The notes: generated by a model not told the origin, from the sequence alone. A stretch of 64,000 nt of DNA from Crambe crambe (GCA_963924555.1 OZ004583.1:4993501-5057500), one strand, 5' to 3'; positions 1 to 10,280 are shown, counted from the first letter of the stretch. Made by a program: numbers and translations.

Positions 1-300
1 TGAAATACCTACCTTCACTAACAGGCTTTTTCAGAAGATATATCTTATCGCCAACCTCGAAGTCAGTTCAAAAACAAACACTGGTTAGCTTTGATCGACA
101 TAACTTCTCACCAGTTGCAGCTTAGAACATCAAACAGACGCCAAAATGAAGCACGTGCTCTTCTCTAACTACTGAGCATGTGCAAAATTGATTAGCAGCA
201 TGTTACTGAGCAGTTACAGCAGAATGGCGATAATAGGACGAACACGCAAGGTGGCGATAATAGGCATGCCTACGCTAGTGTCAACTGTGAGAACATCATG
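1..300. other. No gene recognised
   Basis: No convincing exon, inverted repeat or RNA gene was seen in this stretch. It is probably intronic or flanking DNA of the paralogous gene scrap at 301-600. Confidence 0.4.
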
Positions 301-600
301 ATGACTGCATGTGCCAGTCAGAAGGCAGTAGTGCATACCATGGTTAGTAGTACATGACTGCACACCATAATAAGGACAGTATATCATTTTCAATCAGGTA
401 GAATCACATTTCAGGTGAGTCTTAATTACAAAAGTCTTATATTAATCAAAAATAATAGTGAAGTCATTAACATAAGCAAGGAAATGAAATTAAGTGAGAG
501 TACAATAACTATGTTATCAACCACTTACTCTGACCAGTGTCACCACTTGGAACACAGGAAGAGGAGGAGGAGGAGGAGGCTGATAAAATCTAAACGTGGT
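301..600 (-). pseudogene. Paralogous scrap of a proline-rich exon plus minisatellite units
   Basis: Read on the minus strand, about 529-590 ends in a splice donor (GTAAGT) and encodes a short stretch like PVFQVVT. The same stretch closes the proline-rich exon at 29,658-29,865. Downstream (plus 310-395) are about two degenerate units of the 28-bp sequence that is expanded to twelve units at 29,166-29,512, in the same relative order. The block therefore looks like a second, diverged copy of the 3' end of that exon and its intron. No longer open frame continues into it. The rest of the paralogue may lie outside the window. Confidence 0.5.
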
Positions 601-1190
601 AAAATAGCATTATTCAATATGTTTCATGCCATCATTATGACTACTCTGCAGTGCTATATGGAGAGTAGTCATATAACCTAACTAGTAGGTCATCCTCTAC
701 TTGGTGATCTTTTGTCTAAGATAGTAAGTTATAAACAGTGAAAGAACAGCAGCTGGCAGGTAGTAGCTATCAACTGTGGCAAATGTTCAATTGTGTCAAC
801 CCTTTACCAACTTCAACAGTAACAATCAAGGCTAGCATGCAATGGATCCAGGGAACTATGGTGAATGTATGCCAGGGTGATAAGTAGGAACATAGCCCGA
901 GGCAGGTCATGCTCTTGTGTATAACTATTTGTGCATGTTACTAATAAGATGTACATTCCATAGATAGACAGCACCTCCACCCTTGGGACCTGTCAATACA
1001 TGTACTTATCAGTCATGGCTAACACAATGTATGGGACTTCCTTATCTATATCTAAGCATACATAGGATAGAATTGACCACCATTGTCTGTCTTTAAGTCT
1101 TCGGTGCACGCTCCAAGAACAATTGCTACATGAATATGATCTGATTACTGGGAGTGTGCAAAGCAAATGCAAATATAAGCCATTTAAACG
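601..1190. repeat. Intergenic stretch with a dispersed repeat
   Basis: No gene is visible. About 940-1,160 matches other blocks in the window at 6,180-6,510, 30,040-30,310 and 31,800-32,060. Shared phrases include CCCTTGGGACCTGTC, TGTATGGGACTTC and GATCTGATTACTGGGAG. The copies are diverged and lack obvious terminal repeats. Confidence 0.6.
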
Positions 1191-1199
1191 AGAAGGCGG

Positions 1200-1212
1200 A
1201 GTATAAAAGGGG
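1200..1212 (+). promoter_or_regulatory. TATA box
   Basis: GTATAAAAGGGG is a near-consensus TATA box about 140 bp upstream of the ATG at 1,345. A pyrimidine-rich leader runs directly into that ATG. It is the obvious core promoter for the plus-strand gene that follows. Transcription start would be expected near 1,230. Confidence 0.6.
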
Positions 1213-1344
1213 CATGACCGGAATATACATTCGCGCTTTCAAAATGGCGCTAATCCAATTCAAACTGCGATCTCTATACAGTCATTATACAGCTTGCACA
1301 GCGCATCAGCAGTCGCCTTCTTTTTTTCTTTTTCTTTTTCAAAA

Positions 1345-3399
1345 ATGGCTACTTCGAAGCGTGTTCATTTCACTATGGACTTGAATTTTACTAGCGAGGC
1401 TGAGAAGGATGCTTTTTGTGAAAGACTGAGTGTTGTGAGAGATAGACTAACTCCTAGAGGTTCACAAACGCTGACAAACTATGAGCTTTTTGCTCGCGTT
1501 GTTTGATTTTGCTGGGGATAGGACATCTCTGCACAGCTCCAGCCAGAAAATAGATCAGACTCCTTCTAAAGGATCGATCCTTTTTGAAGAATGCAGGTAA
1601 TATATTTTACTATCATACTGTCAAAGTGAGTGGTCAAATTTTTGGTATTGAGTAATGAAATGAGCATTTATGTTTTAGTGCACAGATCTGGACATTATTT
1701 GGAATGTGTGAAAGAGTGTGCACATTGACAACTATCAATGCAGAAAGCCGTTGATACCGCCAAGAGTACCCCAGACTACAATACATATGGAGAGGTAGAA
1801 GTACATAATTAGGTGAAGTAGTTTGTTTTTGTTTCTTTTGGTTGTTGTTTTTTGTTGTTGTTTTGTTTGTTGGTAATGACAGATGCAAGACATGATTCCA
1901 CTGCTAATGCCTCTCACAGCACAGTTGTTTGTTTGTCTGGCAGGTAAACTGGCATGTCATTTATCCTGAAAATTTATGTATACATGTACTTGTGTGGCTC
2001 ACCCCTTTTTATGTTGTACAAAGAAAGTGATTGGCATGACCACTAAATCTAGACGAGATCATGCCATCGCCCAAACACGTGAGCTGGCTTGCACTCAGGA
2101 ATGTCTTCCAGAAGTGATCAGCAGAGGTGAGTATGACATTGTTGTTATTTGTGTGCCTTTGTGTAGGTGTGTGTTTATGTGTGCGCACACGCGTATGGGG
2201 TGTGTGTGTTGCACATGTGAATATGAGCAGGTGTGTATTTTTCCCTTCCTTGTTTGTAGGATTGAATATCAAGGAAGTTGCTCATGACTATGCCACATCA
2301 GTGAGTGACTACATCACAAATCAGCTGCAACTACTCAATTTATATGATACTTGGCATGGTAAGCATTATATATATATTATGTGACATAACAGTTATACTA
2401 CATGTATTATGTTGGAGGTACAAGGAATGTTGCTAAGGCAGTGAAGAAAATAGCACAGGGTGCAGCAATGGGAGGGTATCAAGTGGTTCAGAGAGCTGTC
2501 CGACAAATGTGTGAACTTTGGTTTGTTTGCTTTATATTACTACATATGTTGTGTGCACTAGGCAAAAGTACCAAGACCCATTTGTATTGGTGTATGAAAA
2601 AATGTGGTGATGATGCCGAACAACTGCGTTCTGATATCCTAAATATTGTGCAGCACTATATACCAAGTAAGTTATGTGAATTAAATTTTTAAGTCTCACT
2701 GTCTTTCTTCTCGTGTGCAGGGAATCCATACCAAGTGTCATTCATCATCTTCAAAACCATAATAACAAACCCCAGAGCTATATGAGAAGAAATTAAAATC
2801 TACCGCAATGCTGACTCTTTCTGCCGGGTATGTACAAGTATTTCTATTTTCAATTTTCAAGATTGACTTCTTCTTCCAATAATTTATACCGTGTCCAGAT
2901 ACGTTTTGGGTTGAGTCTTTCAACCATCAGCTTCTCACATACCCCCCAAAACGTATCCACTTTGGTTCTGCCACTTTCTGTATGCAGATGTACTTGGCTC
3001 TGCTTGATTGGGTATGGTTAGAGCTCATAGATAATTTCATTGGTTCTAGAATGAGAATAGTCAACGGACATACACCAGTGAAAAGATGGTCCTTGATATG
3101 AGAAGGCCAGACCGCAGGACTGCTATGAAAGCCAGGGTCAAGAAACATACAACTTTGCTGATGTTGTATGGGGAATGTTCGTTTGCAAGAATGTGCAAGG
3201 TATCAGGTGGGCATTAATAGACATAATATTGCATTGTCTCACACACACAACTGACAGACCAATAGATGACGTTGAAGAAAGCAATGATGAGGATGACTGT
3301 GACGAGGACAGCAACTATGACATGGATGACGACGGGATGTTTCTGGACGATTATGACAGTGATTATGATGAAAGTGATGAAGATATGGATGACAATTAG
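1345..3399 (+). pseudogene. Decayed multi-exon gene of an unrecognised, transposon-like family
   Basis: The start is the ATG at 1,345 (AAAAATGGCT), because it lies just below a TATA box and opens a charged frame (MATSKRVHF...). Around 1,497 the frame must shift by one base to continue as LFDFAGDRTS up to a GT donor at 1,597. Later exons join in phase: about 2,025-2,126, 2,260-2,358, 2,418-2,510 and 2,562-2,666, with introns of 51-133 bp. The joined reading includes HLYWCMKKCGDD followed by an LRSDILNIVQHY helix, a Cys-containing segment. The next exons (about 2,721 onward and 2,988-3,206) need at least one more shift. The last one, 3,258-3,399, is a highly acidic Asp/Glu tail. I do not recognise the family. 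The pattern resembles multicopy, TE-associated genes of basal metazoans. Frame breaks suggest a pseudogene. Confidence 0.55.
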
Positions 3400-3600
3400 G
3401 AGAATGTTTGGTTACAAGAATGTGCATAATATCAGGTGGGCATTAACAGACAATATTGCAAAACATGTTCATTGTCTCTCTCTCACACACACCACGCACA
3501 CACAACTGACAGACCAATAGATGATGGATGATGGACAGTGATTATGAGGTGAAGATATGGATGATAATTTAAGTTATGAGGATGCATCAAATGTAGATTG
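3400..3600 (+). repeat. Tandem duplicate of the preceding gene's 3' end
   Basis: The sequence from AATGTTTGGTTACAAGAATG through the CA-rich intron to ACAGACCAATAGATGA repeats 3,170-3,280 with substitutions. The acidic tail is mostly lost. It is a local partial duplication that is not coding in its present form. Confidence 0.7.
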
Positions 3601-3679
3601 GTAGTCTGTGTATGGAAGTCCTGGAGGGTTGGGGTACCTGCCTCTAACTTCCTGCATGATGTAAAAAAAGTAATAGCTC

Positions 3680-4402
3680 TCAATGTGGAATTACTTGTGA
3701 TCTCTTTCTTACATTCAAGATACATGTAGGCATAATTTCTCGGACATCGTCTACTGACGTCCTGTGGGCTTTCCTCTCCAGGTACACCTCGTGATGCCAC
3801 ACCCCAAGGTCACTGAGTACCTGCCAAAACTTGTGGTACAACGGGTATCGTTTGTGTGCGTTGCTGATGTGGGGAGCAGCACTTCCAATAAAAAAAGTTG
3901 GTGGTGTAGCCACCACACATGGCCCACAAAAACAATGGGGGACACCTATCCATACAATCGAGAAATGGCCGTGTACTCGTATATCCATATATTCTACCTC
4001 TCCCACCACGAGCACCTCCCCGACTAGACCCACCACCTCCTCGGCTCGAAGCAACACCACCTCCTTGGCCTGAAGCACCTCCACCTCTTCTGCCATGAGC
4101 CCCTCCCCGACCAGAATATCCACCAGCACCACCACCACCACCTAGACTCGAAGCACCACCAGCACCAGCACCTCCTCGGCTCGAAGTGCCACCACTTCTC
4201 GGCCTCCACCTCTTCTGCCATGAGCCCCTCGCCGACCAGAATATCCACCACCTCCTCTGCTTGAAGCACCATCACCTGAACCACCTCCATGACCACTACT
4301 TCCCTCACCACTATCAACTGCCATCTGTACGAGACCCGTATAATGGCTAGAACAAGTGGTTTTACCTATTAGCCGTCGCCTTTTCGTGGCTGATGCTACC
4401 AA
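3680..4402 (-). pseudogene. Gly/Arg-rich plus Cys-containing protein, frame-disrupted
   Basis: On the minus strand an ATG at 4,402 opens MVASATKRRRLIGKTT and runs into a Gly/Arg-rich low-complexity tract (about 4,300-4,020) of GGGYSGRRGAHGRRGGG-like units. A second frame then reads VPHCFCGPC, followed by YHKFWQVLSDLGVWHHEVYL and DDVREIMPTCIL (to about 3,690). The latter half has the look of a conserved globular C-terminal domain in multicopy invertebrate proteins. I cannot name it. Tract expansion or loss probably caused the frame change, since the GC-rich repeat is open in more than one frame. An unseen small intron could instead join the two halves. Confidence 0.45.
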
Positions 4403-6700
4403 ATTAAGGTTATTTCCCTCGCAAAATGATCGCAGTCCTGCTAGGACACTGGGTGATGGATTTCCCCCCCTTGAAACTCACATGCATCTGTATTTTTTCA
4501 TGTCAAAATATTGTTATTGTACCACATATTGAAGCTATACCTCTATGTTAGTGCAGTTGTCACTGCTGTTAGAAGCCATCTGACAAGAACTAGAAGCCAT
4601 CTGACAAGAACTATCTTGGTTTTTGCCATGTTTGTATAGTGTACTGTTGTAACACGTGTTCTTTATGTGTGGTAAAGGCCGTATAATGGCAGGATAGTGC
4701 ATGCTAGCGCCAGTTTTACTACAGCCATTTGAATCTTGGTGCCAGGGGTCAAAGGTCGTGGCTGGGGATGAATCCTTTTATACTCCGCATGGTGGAAGTA
4801 ACAATTTGCGTGTTCGAAATTTTACATATTATACTCCACCTTCTCGTTTAACACACACAGTCATAAGGTGGTCTGACATAATAATATAAATGACTACCTC
4901 ATTTCCATACACTGAGAAGCTTATCAATCCCACAGGTATGCAGTTGGTCATATTGGTCAGATTGAAATGGATAGAACATGAAATCAGGCTTTGCACATTG
5001 TGCTATCCTCCAATGCTTTTTAAATCTCCCTGCTATGCTCCAGATTATGCTCCCACACTTCACATGTCGTACTTAATTTTATAACACAATAACAAAATCA
5101 CAATAAGAACAAAAAACATATTTAGTGCCTCATTATATTGTAACATTGTTTCTATGTAATCCTCTAAAGGTCAAAGGTGCTTATTCAACCAACAAGTTGG
5201 ACATTATTATCACTCACATCACTAGCTGATTTTCATGCAGAAAATGTTTTTCTCATGCACAAAAAAAACAACAAAAAAAAAACAACAAATATCATTCCAG
5301 CATTATGCTTAATGCTTCAGCATACTTATTATGCTCAAAGTTATGCCGGCGTATTGTGCAAAGTTCTAGCTATAGCTGCAGGACGTGGTTATAAAGGGTA
5401 TCACCTTGTCCACAAGGTTGGTCTAAAGGGACCTGGTAGTGAGAGACCAGGTGGGTGCAGCTGTCATGTGATGCCTGTGGGCATAGATACTATAACCACT
5501 GGACATGGAAGTCTACTCCCTATAGGAGCTAATATTGTGGGTATATCACAATGCATGCTAGAAAAATTGTGAGTGGAGCATATTTTATGAATGCCACCGA
5601 AATCACACACTGCGGTCAGGAGTTTCATTATTCAGACTCCATTGTGCTTTAAACTTTAAGGGTCCAGATTATTCTTCAAAAATTTTAGTACATGTATAGA
5701 ATCCATTTATCAGGAGTGTGCTATGTATGTCACATGACTTTAAACTTGTTACAGATCTCCCTCCAACCTAGCTACTCACTGGATTTTTGTTGACTAGAGC
5801 AGTTTAAATGTGTTGTGTCATCACCTCTCTATGACCTTCTTTGTTTTGGTTTGTGGAGATTGACTGCTCCCCTTCCCATTTCAATTTCTCAAACTGAAGA
5901 AGAACATTTCCAATCATGTGACAGTCAAGTCATTACAGCCTGCTCAACTTCATAAGTGAGCAACACGATGTGCACAGTGTACATGTAATTATGTCCATCC
6001 CTTGAGTCTCTCATTCATAACTTAAAGCTTTTCCATTACAACTTGATTTACTATGTATGAGGATCTCCTCCTCCCCCCTCCCACCAACCTCGTCCTGGAT
6101 TGAAAATAGGGAACCATGTGTCTGTATGCACAAATATACGAATAGGCTGAAAGTTCACAGCATTCCAATGACTTACAGTTATCTGGCCACCCTTGGGACC
6201 TGTCCTGATTAGAGGGGTGGCCTCATTTTGTGGGTAGATTTGTGTTGGAAACAGCTACTTAAATATTGGGACATTTACAAGTGACCTTATAGGGTGGTCT
6301 AATTTCCATGGTCCAGATTAGAGGGAGTTCACTCATGCTACAAAAACCTTAACATGATCCAGTTTATTAGGAGTATGAAAATACATGTACTTACAAAGAC
6401 TCAGTCATGGTCAACACGGACTTCAGAATGTTACCTTATCTACATCTAAGCATAAAGCGAAGTCTTTGTAGTAGTGTATACTCCAAGAATATGATCTGAT
6501 TACTGGGAGTGTGCAAAGCAGAACTCTCACACAATCATAACTATATTGGACTTAGGGAATTTCCCCACATCCATGTACATGGTCACACTGAGAAGCTTAT
6601 CAATCCCACAAGTATGCAGTTGGTCATATTGGTCAGATTGAAGTGGGTAGAACATGAAATCAGGGCTATAGCTGCAGAGACCATATGGATGACCAGTGAA
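4403..6700. repeat. Dispersed repeats, no gene
   Basis: No exon was supported. Blocks at 4,900-5,580 and 6,180-6,660 recur at 30,040-30,960 and 31,790-32,060. Shared phrases include GAAGCTTATCAATCCCACA, GAGAGACCAGGT and GATGCCTGTGGGCATA. Short A-rich tracts lie at 5,259-5,290. The copies are diverged and of uncertain type. They may be intronic DNA shared by paralogous genes. Confidence 0.5.
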
Positions 6701-6715
6701 GGGTGTGTGACCTAC

Positions 6716-7628
6716 CTGAGGTGGGTGTGGTTGGTGTGAAGGATGCATGTGAGCCATAGGAGGAGGAGGTTGTAATGAAGGATCGAGTGTCGGAGGAAAA
6801 CCAGAAGGAGTAAGAAGTCCTAGAGGAGGGTCTGGAAGGATGCAAAGGAGGTTTTCTCTATGATAATTTGTCCCATTGAGCATGAATTTCTTTCTACAAC
6901 TGTAATATCAAGTTTGCCTTTTTAACTTTGACCTTACTATGGCCTCTCGTAGAGTAGTAAAAACCACACCCAATAGCTACACCCACCTGTTCAATTTCAA
7001 TTGGTCTATCACTCAATACTACCAAATTTTGATGACCATTAGCTACCTAATATCATTGATCTAGGTCAAAACCTTAGCAACTTTAATAGAGACTCCGACC
7101 CTGTTACTACTTACTGTTTGGCATTGAAAGTATTGGAGGAGACGAGTGCAGTGAAGCAGAGACTCCTTCAGGGAGACAAGTGGGAGTGAGGGTTTCTGAT
7201 GATGGGACTGGAGGGTTGTAAGACATATGAGAAGTCAAGGGGTGACAATATCACAATTATTCATTGAGAAATTGCAAAAATAAAACGATTGGGTGAGGCA
7301 GTACAACTTTTATTGTTGGCATAGTAATAGAACAATCCCTACACTTTGTTTAGCTACATTTTCCTCAATCTTAGGCCAGGCAAAGTTGATTCCTTGTTTC
7401 TCATTGGTCAATTTCAGTGAGGGAGGGAGGGAGGTCATTATTTCTCACCAGACACTGTCTTAACTTTCAGTGAGTGAGGGAGGAAGGTCACAAATTGAGC
7501 CCAATAAAAGCTGTATTGAGGGGGTGTGGCTCCTTTAGTGAAGGAGGTGTCCAGAAATACGTTTTGTTAGGTCTCACCTTCAAGCTTCAGTCGTTTAGTA
7601 TGAGGTAGGTCTTTACTTGCATCAGTTT
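6716..7628 (-). CDS. Proline-rich linker exons of a minus-strand gene
   Basis: Three exons join cleanly on the minus strand. Exon 7,628-7,578 (TDASKDLPHTKRLKLE) has acceptor GATTTAG and donor GTGAGA. Exon 7,207-7,115 (PSSETLTPTCLPEGVSASL...) has acceptor CCTCCAG and donor GTAAGT. Exon 6,831-6,716 (PPLGLLTPSGFPPTLDPS...) has acceptor CTTCCAG and donor GTAGGT. Phases agree at both junctions (phase 1). The encoded stretch is Pro/Ser/Thr-rich and presumably disordered, apart from a small basic patch KRLKL. A similar Pro-rich exon precedes the Death-like exons at 26-30 kb, so this may be a paralogue missing its folded domains. No function is assigned. No 5' or 3' end was found. Confidence 0.55.
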
Positions 7629-7882
7629 CTAAATCAGGAAATGATAATAAATTGGTAACTAGGTATGAAACCCTTCTAGTCCACCACACCAGAAGATTGC
7701 TGTGATACTTTTGGCATCATCAATATCGTATAGCACTCTATTTAAGAGGCACTAATATTTCAAGGATAGCTATTTCTAAATATTTCATGGAATGATTTTA
7801 AACCCCACCTACAAAATGAAAATAATAATTATAGTGTGCACACATAGAATTGAATGCTTTTATAGCTCCCCTTGATAGTAGC

Positions 7883-8038
7883 TGCTGTCTCACTCCAGCA
7901 TAGTGGAGGTTCTACTGCTCTTCTTCCTATTTCAGCCTTTTTATTTGACGAAAATCTAGTGTATGGCCCTCTGGTGGTAGATCCCTGCTTCAAAACGGCA
8001 GAGACTTTTGAGTTTGCTGCTTCAATAGAAGAGGACAA
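7883..8038 (-). pseudogene. pogo-like transposase N-terminal fragment
   Basis: Minus-strand reading includes TRGPYTRFSSNKKAEIGRRAVE, which resembles the start of the helix-turn-helix DNA-binding segment of pogo/Jerky-like transposases. Motif order there is basic start, then EIG, then A.E.G. The match ends abruptly and continues into unrelated codons. Part of the same family's DNA-binding region and catalytic domain is found at 56,984-57,590, not contiguous with this. It could instead be the first exon of the proline-rich gene just downstream, but no donor in the needed phase was seen. Confidence 0.4.
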
Positions 8039-8168
8039 ACTGTCTGTGACATTGTACCACTAGGATCTAGATTTGTAGGTTGCTTTGAAGGATTTTTAAA
8101 GCTAAAATAACGACAGGGAGTCATGACAGCTGCACTGTACTACAGTTTATGCATTGCACATGCGTGTA

Positions 8169-8177
8169 CATAGACAC
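8169..8177. repeat. 9-bp target site duplication, left copy
   Basis: CATAGACAC stands immediately left of the inverted repeat beginning TAGTCTGGCG. An identical copy follows the right end at 8,876-8,884. Nine bases is the hallmark duplication length of Mutator-superfamily insertion. Confidence 0.85.
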
Positions 8178-8350
8178 TAGTCTGGCGTAGCCGACCCTTT
8201 ACCTCCTTTTTCTTGGGGGCGGGGGGAGGGAAAGGGTCTGGTGTAGTCCCTATATTGAACTTGTGCAGGTGGAATTTTGAGATTGTCATGTTACGTCATC
8301 ACGCGCCCTTTGAGCGCGCACGTGTAAGTTTGCGCATGAGGAGGTTGAAG

Positions 8351-8397
8351 ATGGCCGGCTTCAACGAGTTCTGTAGCTCATCAGAAGAAAGACAGAA
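8351..8397 (+). other. Captured first exon of an unknown gene
   Basis: Within the transposon, GAAGATGGCCGGC is a strong Kozak start. It opens MAGFNEFCSSSEERQ and then meets a GTAAGC donor at 8,398. Just upstream are TTACGTCATCACGCGCCC and other CG-rich promoter-like bases, unlike the AT-rich surroundings. This looks like a promoter plus first exon of a gene, pointing opposite to the helicase exon. The parent gene was not identified. Confidence 0.5.
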
Positions 8398-8448
8398 GTA
8401 AGCAGCCCGTACTCCTTTTTGTGATAAATCTGCTACCTATAGGACTAG

Positions 8449-8681
8449 CTACAATGTAGTAGGCATAGCTATATCCTGCTGAATAGAGTGGTCCTTGGCT
8501 GGAAAGAGTCCATCAAATAAAAACGGAAGGTACTGAAAACATAGGCTCTTTCCAAAGCCTGTTGGCAGAACAGCAAAGACATCCCTTTGGCTCAGTACGC
8601 CCACCACAATCTTGAGTTGTTCAGGCTTGACGGATGGACATCCTAGCTGCTCAAATACAGGGATTGAAGACACGAAGGCTC
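8449..8681 (-). pseudogene. RecQ-like helicase exon fragment captured in the transposon
   Basis: The minus-strand frame reads FEQLGCPSVKPEQLKIVVGV, then VFAVLPTGFGKSLCFQYLPF. This contains the Walker A motif of RecQ-type DEAH helicases (LPTGFGKS) preceded by the usual Q-motif-like PEQ. An acceptor-like AGCTAG precedes the reading near 8,682. The reading stops at 8,449 before motif Ia, so only the start of the first RecA-like lobe remains. With no helicase motifs II-VI it cannot be a working helicase. It sits wholly between the element's inverted repeats. A separate fragment carrying the opposite end of a RecQ domain lies at 39,290-39,445. Confidence 0.75.
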
Positions 8682-8875
8682 CTAGCTAGCCAGCTAGAAA
8701 CAAGTGCAGGCAACGTGATTTTCGCACTTGGAATGCAATTAATTCAAATACTGTAATCTGATTGGAGCGCAACTATAGCTGCGCTGACACAAGTTCAATA
8801 TAGGGACTACACCAGACCCCTTCCCTCCCCCCGCCCCCAAGAAAAAGGAGGTAAAGGGTCGGCTACGCCAGACTA

Positions 8876-8884
8876 CATAGACAC
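8876..8884. repeat. 9-bp target site duplication, right copy
   Basis: CATAGACAC follows the right inverted repeat (ending CGCCAGACTA) and matches 8,169-8,177 exactly. Confidence 0.85.
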
Positions 8885-9052
8885 ATGGCTACTTAGGCAA
8901 AATTATTCGAGGGCATAATTTTCGTTTTTTGAGCAAATCCACGAAAATCTCAAAAATATAGCGCTATACGGTTGATTCACTGTATAGTTAACTAATAAAG
9001 GGGATGAGGCTATGTGATCTCTCCGACCATCCATTACTGTTCCATTCATAGC

Positions 9053-9376
9053 CTATGGAGTATTGTAGTCACAAACTACATTCCACAACCAGCTAATACC
9101 TTTATCAGCTCCTCTCCTAGTCTTGGGTCCAGGGTTCAATTCTATATCCCCAGAGAGCAGCAGGATACCTATGAGGAACAATATTGGCCTGCTGGAGTGG
9201 GACTTTCTCACTACCCTCCTCAAAAGTCTAGTCTTCCTCAAGCATTTACTCAAGAGGTGTTTGACAGCTGTACGATCATAATTAACTTGCCACTCCCCCT
9301 CATCACACCATTGTCGCAGCAGAGACACAATCAAAGCAAACCGAAAGAATAATACGCTACCAGAACAAGATGACAT
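9053..9376 (-). CDS. ORF with a 2A ribosome-skipping motif (retroelement 5' fragment?)
   Basis: An ATG at 9,376 opens a 107-residue frame. Residues 1-60 are basic with hydrophobic patches. Residues 64-84 read PILFLIGILLL, then SGDIELNPGP, a canonical 2A motif (D-x-E-x-N-P-G-P) that would release the upstream peptide between G83 and P84. Only 23 residues follow (KTRRGADKG...) before the stop. 2A sequences with this hydrophobic lead-in are known at the start of ORFs in CR1/L2-type non-LTR retrotransposons and in some sea urchin and sponge genes. No endonuclease or reverse transcriptase follows here. A 5' retroelement fragment is the best guess; a small host gene is the alternative. Confidence 0.65.
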   Translation of the reverse strand: MSSCSGSVLFFRFALIVSLLRQWCDEGEWQVNYDRTAVKHLLSKCLRKTRLLRRVVRKSHSSRPILFLIGILLLSGDIELNPGPKTRRGADKGISWLWNVVCDYNTP

Positions 9377-10280
9377 GTTTGCCGAGTATCGATCTCTTGT
9401 GCATGTGATGAGGTCTCAGGATCGGATATGCGCTTAACTGCGCACGTGCAGAATCTGAGCATGCGCAAAAATGGCGGGAATTAAAAAATAAAAAGGTGTG
9501 CTGGTTACTCTCCACTTATGGCTATGATGACTTCTGAAAACTTCTTATATGAAATTTCAACAACTTCTTCACCCTCCTCTTGATAGCTAAATAATACCTT
9601 ACTAGACCTTTTTAAAATAAATACTCAGTGCATGAAATCAGGGCTGATAAAAATACTAATTGCAGTCAAAAACCATTTCTCCTCTTCAGTATAAGACATG
9701 CATTGACTCAATAGATGTTCATGGTATATATTATCTTATATCAAAAATCAAACTTGTTCCAACAAAGCGTGTGCATGCATGATCAAACACAATTTCTGAC
9801 TTCTTTGCTGCCATACTGTGTTAGTATACATCAGCTGTTCACCAAAATAGTTGAGTCTGTAGAAACATATCATATGAATCTAGGCTCAGGAAAGATCAAA
9901 TGTTGTAGTACTCTTTCCATGGGGGGAAATGTCTTCTTGGGGTCTTGCAATGAAATGACACTATTGGAAGTAATTTTGTGAAAAAAGTAGGAATTTGCAT
10001 CACACAAGAAAATTCTCAGAACAAAACAAAATTTGCAGGCAGGAATGATACATCTTAGCACTATCAATTCACAAATTCCTAATTCATGGAGAAATGAAAT
10101 TTGACCACTCTCTCCACTGGTACTTTCAGCCTGTACACTTGGACTAGGTGCACTCTCAGCTTCAGGAAGTCTAATGATACTACAACTAGCTACTTCATAA
10201 GCATGCATCATTACCTTCTTGGATAAGCCTTCCATATGCTTGAATATCTTTCGATCCACGTTTATCATCTTTTGTAGAAT
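9377..10280. other. Mostly unassigned, with one possible minus-strand exon
   Basis: The minus-strand frame across 10,283-9,870 is open for 137 codons. Part of it reads like an exon (PEAESAPSPSVQAESTSGES), and in the adjacent frame DSTKDDKRGSKDIQAYGRL ends at a GTAATG donor near 10,221. Neither is recognised. Nothing else supportable was seen. Confidence 0.25.

Larger units (their letters stand above)
8178..8875. mobile_element. Pack-MULE-like element with captured gene fragments
   Basis: The ends 8,178-8,265 and 8,788-8,875 are inverted repeats of 88 bp that differ at a single position. Both begin TAGTCTGGCGTAGCCGACCC. The element is 698 bp and is flanked by perfect 9-bp direct repeats. No transposase is encoded, so it is non-autonomous. 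Its 522-bp interior is not repetitive. One strand carries a helicase exon, and the other carries a promoter-like region with a first exon. Long inverted repeats, a 9-bp duplication and captured exons together define Pack-MULEs as known from plants; assigning a sponge-like sequence to that class is inference. The near-identical ends suggest recent insertion. Confidence 0.8.

Noticed and set aside
2009..2272. Minus-strand frame rich in His/Thr
   Set aside because: It is the antisense of a GTGTGT microsatellite inside an intron of the plus-strand gene.
5177..5572. A 131-codon plus-strand frame
   Set aside because: It runs through a dispersed non-coding repeat (also at 30.8 kb), starts at a non-ATG codon, and lacks any domain or splice context.
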